DNA from: Narthecium ossifragum
Taxonomy: Eukaryota; Streptophyta; Magnoliopsida; Dioscoreales; Nartheciaceae
Assembly: GCA_963920575.1 (NCBI GenBank)
Contig: OY986972.1
Location: 10,738,010-10,802,009 of the forward strand
Direction of reading: 5' to 3'
Length of the DNA: 64,000 nt
The position numbers were made by a program, and so were the translations under genes. Under the pieces are notes generated by a model that was not told where the DNA came from, made no database searches, and was given only the letters and a program-made list of their open reading frames with translations. Below are positions 58,767 through 64,000 of this stretch, one piece after another (positions within the stretch are counted from its first letter, which is position 1; each line of letters starts with the position of its first letter).

Positions 58767-60205
58767 TGATCACTCACAAACGTCGTCGTTAAAACGTTGC
58801 AAACTCAATCAAATATTAAATTTATAATCCTTATTCAATCACTACACTACTAGGTAGGAATAGCGGTGAAGTCGGGAGTCGATCCATAGGAAAAATGTTG
58901 GAAATCAAAATCAATTCTCAAAACTCTAAAAGTAAGGAAAAGAATCAAAGATAGAATAGAGTTATCTAAACTAATAAAGAAAATAAATAAAAGGTTGATC
59001 AATTTGAATCAATGGAGTAGTTACTTAGGTATTACTCAATCCGCCCTAGTTTCATTATTAGTCTTCTCTAGTTATCATCTTGTTCCATTCTCTCAACATT
59101 ATGGATCATATGGCTATAAGCTCACATGAATCCCTAAAATAAAGTTAATGTTCCCAACAGCATAACCTATCTTTGCTTGGTATAGATTATCTTTGGTCCT
59201 ACGATTACATTAAATTATACTACTCCTAATGACCGTGGCACAACCTATCTTCGCGTAGCATAGCTTATCTCAAGGGCAAATCAATAACTTCATGAAAACC
59301 ATTTCATAAATCTCTACGATCAATCACAGAAATCATGTAGGACTAAAAATACGTCAAGGAACTCTGTTCCCTCAACTTTATTAACAATAAAACCATATTC
59401 ATGAGATCATGCATCAAGAAGTTCACAAGAATCCAACTAAAGAAAACCCAAAAGTACACTATGGTTTCATGAATAATCCTAAGTACAATAATTAGCAACT
59501 CATCTTTTGGATGAAATCCATCGGGTTGGAATAAGAAGCGGTCACCATCCACATCCTCTCCGTCTTCTTCTTTCTCCTCCAAAGATTGTCAAAAAGATGC
59601 TTATTTTCGGCCAGCCAACACCTTCTTATAGGTGTATTCCCGGAATTAGGGTTATGGCTAAGTTGAGTTAGACCTCTAGTGCAACTCGGATTTCCTAGTT
59701 TAATTCTGACAGCCTCTTCCGGTCACGACTGGGTTCAACGCGTCCGGAATTTGGACATCTGCTCAACATGAAAGATGTAGATTAGAAAGCTTTCTGTCCT
59801 ATCCCGAAGATTTCATAATATTGTGACTTATATGAAATATTTGGCGAATATTCTTCTAAGCGTTGACGGACCAGTCTTCCAGCATATGTTTATCTTCATA
59901 TTCTTGAAAACTGCTATTAATGTGTCCCGAATCTCGCAAAGTGTTCAACATGAACGTTGTTCATTTTGACATCTCCTATACGTCCTCCAAATTTCAGTAA
60001 TTTAGGATTTATATGGAGAATTTGGTGAATTCTTTTCAAACTGACAGCGGAGCTGCTTAATTTCCACAGATTAGTCTTTTTCTGTATTTTCTAACTTGAA
60101 TCTTCATTAAACCTGAAATCACTTAACAAACTATCAAATACAAACACTCTCAGGCTAACAAATGTAAATTAAGGAGTTTAAGTATGAATATTTAGTGACT
60201 CATCA
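58767..60205 (-). repeat. Solo LTR of the element C family
   Basis: TGATCACTCACAAACG to TTAGTGACTCATCA. It aligns over its whole length with the element C LTR (41211-42644). The flanks are GAAGG and TAAGG, one mismatch. Confidence 0.85.
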
Positions 60206-60471
60206 TAAGGCCGTGGGAACGTCGGCGTCGGTCACGATCCCGTCGCGAGATATCAGAATCAGGACAGGGTGGTCGGAGACGAGGGCTCCGTTGGACGGGA
60301 TCGCGACGGGGAGGTCATCGAAGGAGGAGGAGATCGGGGTGGCGATGGAGGTGGCGGTGGAGGTGGCGGTGGGGAAGGAGGAGATCGGGGTAGGAGGAGA
60401 TCGGGGGAAGGTCGTGGGAAGAGGGGGAAGGGTGTGGGAAGAGGTGATGGGTGAGAGAAAACGCAGAGAAT
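60206..60471. repeat. GC-rich repeat, right part
   Basis: GGTGGCGATGGAGGTGGCGG repeats and AGGAGATCGGGG units. It ends where the Tekay pol fragment begins. Confidence 0.6.
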
Positions 60472-61867
60472 GGAATGTTGTGCTCAACTTCAACGTTGTC
60501 CCCAAGGAATCCTGGAAGCTACTCCAGAATCTATCGGTGAATTGGGGATCTCTATCTGACACTATCGATACTGGGATGCCGTGCAGTCGAACCACCTCAT
60601 CGATGTACCTCTGGCTTAGTCTGCCAACTGGATCTATCATCCCCATGGGAAGGAAATGAGCCGATTTGGTCAGTCGATCGACGTTGACCCAAATCGCATC
60701 ATTCCCCCTAGGTGTCTTGGGTAGCCCGATGACGAAGTCCATCACTATAAGTTCCCACTTCCACTCTGGCACTGAAAGTGCCTGCAGCAAACCTGGTGTC
60801 TGTCTATGCTCTGCCTTCACCTTCTGACAGGTGAGGCTTCTGGAAATGAATTCTGCTACGAACCTCTTCATCCCGCACCACCAAAACTATCGGCGTAGAT
60901 CATGGTACATCTTGGTGCTCCCGAGATGAATGGAAAAACAGGAGTGGTGAAACTCACGAAGAATCTCCTCTCACAATGCGAGATCTGCTGGAACTGAAAC
61001 TCTGCCTCTGAAGAGTAGACCGCTGTCTGCTAACAATGTCCAACCCTCAACCGCGTGCTCGGTGTCGATCGCAGCACGGGTCTCCACCCTATGCCTCAAT
61101 CACTCTGGCCAAAAGAACTGGGATGCTGCGAACAGCATATAGGAAACCGCTTGTCGCCTGGTCATTGAAGTCAAGCCCGAACTGACCAACTATCTCTATC
61201 ATCTACCACTATCGAGCTGACATCGCTGCCAAGTCACTCTACTGTCTCTGGCCTGTCTGCTAAGAGCGTCTGCTATGACGTTTGTTTTACCAGGGTCGTA
61301 ATGCAACTCAAAGTCGTAGTCCTCTAATAGTGCTATCCACCGTCGCTGCCTAAGGATGATGCCATGCTGGGTGAACACGTGCCTCAAACTCTTGTGATCC
61401 GAGTACACCAGGAACCGCTCGTCGTAGAGATAGTGCGGCCATGTCTTCAGAGCGAAGACAACTGTTGCAAGCTCTAGATCATGGACTGGATAGTTCCTCT
61501 CTTAGGTCTTCAGCTGTCTGGAACCATAGGTCACCACATGGCCCTCCTGCATCAGCACACAACCTAGACCCTCCCCACTGGCGTCGCAATAGACACTATA
61601 GCCGACGCCTCGCTCTGGAACTATCAGGATCGGTCCACTCGTCAGTCTGGTCTTCAACTGCATGAATAGATGCTCACGAGCATCGCCCCAAGCAAGCGAG
61701 ACCACCTTCCGTGTCAATCTGGTCAACGACCCTGCAACTTTGGAGAAGTTCTGCACGAACCTCCTGTAGTATCCTGCCATGCAGAGGAAACTACGGACCT
61801 CGAACACTGTCGTCGGCCTCTGCCACTGTAGCACTGCCTCGACCTTGGCCGAATCAACTGAAATGCC
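60472..61867 (-). pseudogene. Tekay pol fragment (RNase H and integrase)
   Basis: Minus strand, same subfamily as element A. RNase [48 protein letters not shown]. Then a frame-broken spacer, the integrase zinc region and core (VMDFVIGLPKTP, SIVSDRDPQFTDRFW), ending before the third acid where it meets the GC-rich repeat. The right end is cut by the LTR at 61868. Intervening stops and frameshifts make it dead. Confidence 0.85.
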
Positions 61868-63264
61868 TGTGATACATGTCGATCCGACTCGACCAACTGG
61901 ACCCGCGCCTAGAAGAGGACCCAAATGGTTTAGCCTCTTTTCTAGTTTGACTTGGACATTCATAGATCAAACTAGAGTATTTAATTAGAATTTACCATTA
62001 GTGTTTTATATTTACTTGAGTCCTAGTTGATATTTGATTGTTAGGAATTAATTAAGAGTCCTATTTGAGTTAGGAAGTTATTGTCCAAAGTTGAGTTTGA
62101 GTATGGAAGCATTATTACATGCTAATTAAGCATGGGGGTTTTCAAGTTGGATTAGGACTCAGTCGAGGCCTTTATAAAAAGTCCTCAATAGCTAGGTATG
62201 ATGTATGGGTGATCAATGATGTGAGTTAGATGAATAAAGTAGAGAGTGGTTTAGGAGTAGCTTCTCCTAGAATAATGGCTTAATCCTCTAGCTAGGGTTA
62301 TCCAGGGTTAGTTCTAAATCAGGAACTCTCCAGAGGTTGAGTTGTCTTCCTCAAGAGTTCTCTTCAACCGACGTCCATCAGTCCACCTTCTTCCTCGTCG
62401 GTTACCTTCTCCGCAGTCGGCACCGCCTCCACCGGTATTTCTCTCTCCTTGTCACTTTCTCACTCCGCCACGTCATCACTCCCCCTCCACAGTCACCTTC
62501 CACATCAACATCTCCTTCCTCTTCCCTCCCGTGCTATAACCCTAGCTCCCGCTTGCCATCCTCTCCTGTACCCTCTCCGGCCACCCCCATCGCCACCTAA
62601 ACCCACCATCCACTTCCTCCAAGTCTCACGACTCCGGCTATGCCCTTTTCCGCCGCCTCCATCACCTCCAGCGCCTTCCCTGGAAAACCCAACCTCCAAC
62701 CTCCGCCGCCATCAACCCAGACCCACCTCGATTTCACCTTAAAACCTCCCAGATCCTTCCTAAGCACCTCGCCGATCTACCTAGACCTCCTTCCCAACGT
62801 CCTCAGCTACTCCTAAGCTCCATCATCGTCCCCGACGCCGGCCTCCTCTAAACCCCATGGCCGATCTCCAAGATCCGACCGATCCACCACCTATCTCCCA
62901 AATCTGAGCCGTTGGATCTCATCGTCACCGTCCGACGACCTCTCTTGTTAGTATCCCGACCCCGACGACCTTCTCGTCGCCGGTGATCCACTTCCGTCCA
63001 ACCTCAACCATCGGATTCCCCCTTGACCAACTCAACCAGGTTTAACCTGTTCAGCCAAGCTCGTTGACCGGTTCAACCAAGCCACTTAACCCAATCCGAG
63101 CCAGATTCAATTCCTTGAGCCAATCAACCAATCGGACTTGATCCAGTCAAGTCCTATCCCAATCAGACTCAACTAGATCTGAACCCGCTTAAGCCAGATC
63201 CGATATAGCTAGCCAGATCAGCCAATTGGACTCAATCAAGTCCGATCAGACTCAATTCTTATCA
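61868..63264 (+). repeat. LTR of an unclassified retroelement
   Basis: It starts TGTGATACATGTCGATCC and ends AATTCTTATCA, followed within two bases by a primer site. TTTATAAAAAG near 62171 is a plausible TATA box. The second half is C/T-rich with many CCACC and TCACC units. Its partner LTR lies beyond the window. Confidence 0.65.
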
Positions 63265-63266
63265 AC

Positions 63267-63281
63267 TTGATATCAGAGCTT
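63267..63281 (+). promoter_or_regulatory. Initiator tRNA-Met-type primer site
   Basis: TTGATATCAGAGCTT, one change from TTGGTATCAGAGC, just inside the putative LTR. Confidence 0.7.
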
Positions 63282-63355
63282 CGATCCTTCGACTGTGAGA
63301 CCCAGAATCTTCCGAAAACTTAGCCCATGAGAGTTTACAACAGTAATTCAAGATC

Positions 63356-63814
63356 TTGCAGGCTCAGTTGACCATCTGTTTAACCAAGATGGAACATGGT
63401 AGCAGGGAGATGGAGCAAATCTCCCGTTGGTTGTCAACTATAGTGCCGACGAGTTCTACAAAGATTGCGGAACTTGACCATGAGCCAACTCAGATTATGA
63501 CTTCAGTTATAATTTCGAGTCCTACTCCGACTGAGATGTCAACAATCAGTAAAGTAGAAGAAATCCAGGAGCTAGTCAAAGAGCCAAAACCATCAAATCC
63601 TCAACAGGAGCAACAATCGTCTGATTCTCAGATCGAACAAGAGCACATGTTTTTGCAACCTATGCTAGATCTGGGTGAAACCTTCCTTCTACATTTCCAT
63701 GATATTTTTGGATTTTTACCTATTTTTCCATATTTTTTCCCCGGAGTTTTCTCTCTCCTATCGGATTCGCTCAAGCCGCGGCTCGCCTCCTTCCCCACAC
63801 ACGGCTCGATCTGA
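63356..63814 (+). pseudogene. Gag-like open frame of the unclassified retroelement
   Basis: A frame of 152 codons. It starts inside LQAQLTICLTKMEHGSREME, a coiled-coil-like segment resembling the N-terminal part of some Ty3/gypsy gag-region proteins, followed by a Ser/Thr/Pro/Glu-rich part and a hydrophobic segment (FLLHFHDIFGFLPIFPYFF). No gag core or zinc knuckle is seen before the window ends. It may be a non-autonomous (LARD-like) element. The frame start may not be the true start. Confidence 0.4.
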
Positions 63815-64000
63815 GCCGACCCTTCGTCGTCCCAGCTCACAACCAAAGCCCATCGACTCGTCCCTGAGCCGCCACCCCAACGCCGCCCTGCGACGCCGTC
63901 CTCTCCACCTACCCACTGAGGAAGCATTGGCGTCCTTCCTCGAAGCCACAGTGGTTGACCACGACCATGATCGAGGATTGGATCGTCGAGATTCAACTCC

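Noticed and set aside
58439..58792. 117-codon plus-strand frame across the LTR end and GC-rich repeat
   Set aside because: It crosses the LTR boundary into a repeat and then a solo LTR, so it is a chance frame.

Overview
This window is plant nuclear DNA. It is an angiosperm, and my guess is a monocot or early-diverging lineage because the one host gene is GC-rich. Nearly all of it is nested transposable elements. No bacterial, organellar or RNA genes were seen. The one recognisable host gene is a GH20 beta-N-acetylhexosaminidase of the plant HEXO2 type. It has two exons (44238-45028 and 49470-50416) separated by an intron of about 4.4 kb full of transposon debris, and exon 1 carries an apparent 2-nt deletion.

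Left block (1-37233). A fragmented Ty3/gypsy chromovirus of Tekay/Del type ('element A', minus strand) spans 1-35380. Its 3' LTR is cut by the window edge, and its 5' LTR is 32802-35380. Element A itself sits inside the LTR of an older element B (35381-37233, plus strand). Four insertions break up A: (i) a nearly complete Athila-type element at 1979-14498 (TSD CTACT), which holds a solo LTR at 3767-6131 (TSD GTATG); (ii) a deletion-derivative Tekay element on the plus strand at 14956-23971 (TSD GTGCA), which holds an opposite-strand solo LTR at 18511-20853 (TSD CGGCG); (iii) a solo LTR at 25053-26477; (iv) a truncated LTR at 27832-31654, itself split by an Athila-type solo LTR at 28633-30360. 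The exact 5-bp duplications give the order of insertion: B, then A, then (i)-(iv), then the solo LTRs inside those.

Middle block (37234-50567). A decayed Athila-like element C (minus strand, 37234-42644) is followed by an unassigned GC-rich stretch, a promoter region with small tandem duplications, and the hexosaminidase gene. The intron holds a GCTCGAG-rich element, a possible DUF3475-type gene fragment, two LTR pieces in opposite orientation and a 133-bp MITE with nearly perfect 50-bp inverted ends.

Right block (50568-64000). A broken plus-strand Athila-type element D (pol remnant, 3' region, 3' LTR to 58546) is split by a 3.7-kb CACTA-like transposon (52073-55763). That transposon carries a captured ULP1-like SUMO protease gene whose catalytic domain reads through across spliced exons. 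Then come a GC-rich repeat split by a solo LTR (58767-60205), a Tekay pol fragment (60472-61867) and the start of another LTR element (LTR 61868-63264, tRNA-iMet-type primer site, gag-like leader) that runs off the window.

The most unusual signal is that LTRs of unrelated families (Tekay and Athila), and some internal regions, carry clusters of GATCGATC or GTCGAC palindromes. In several cases the cluster lies just upstream of the LTR TATA box.
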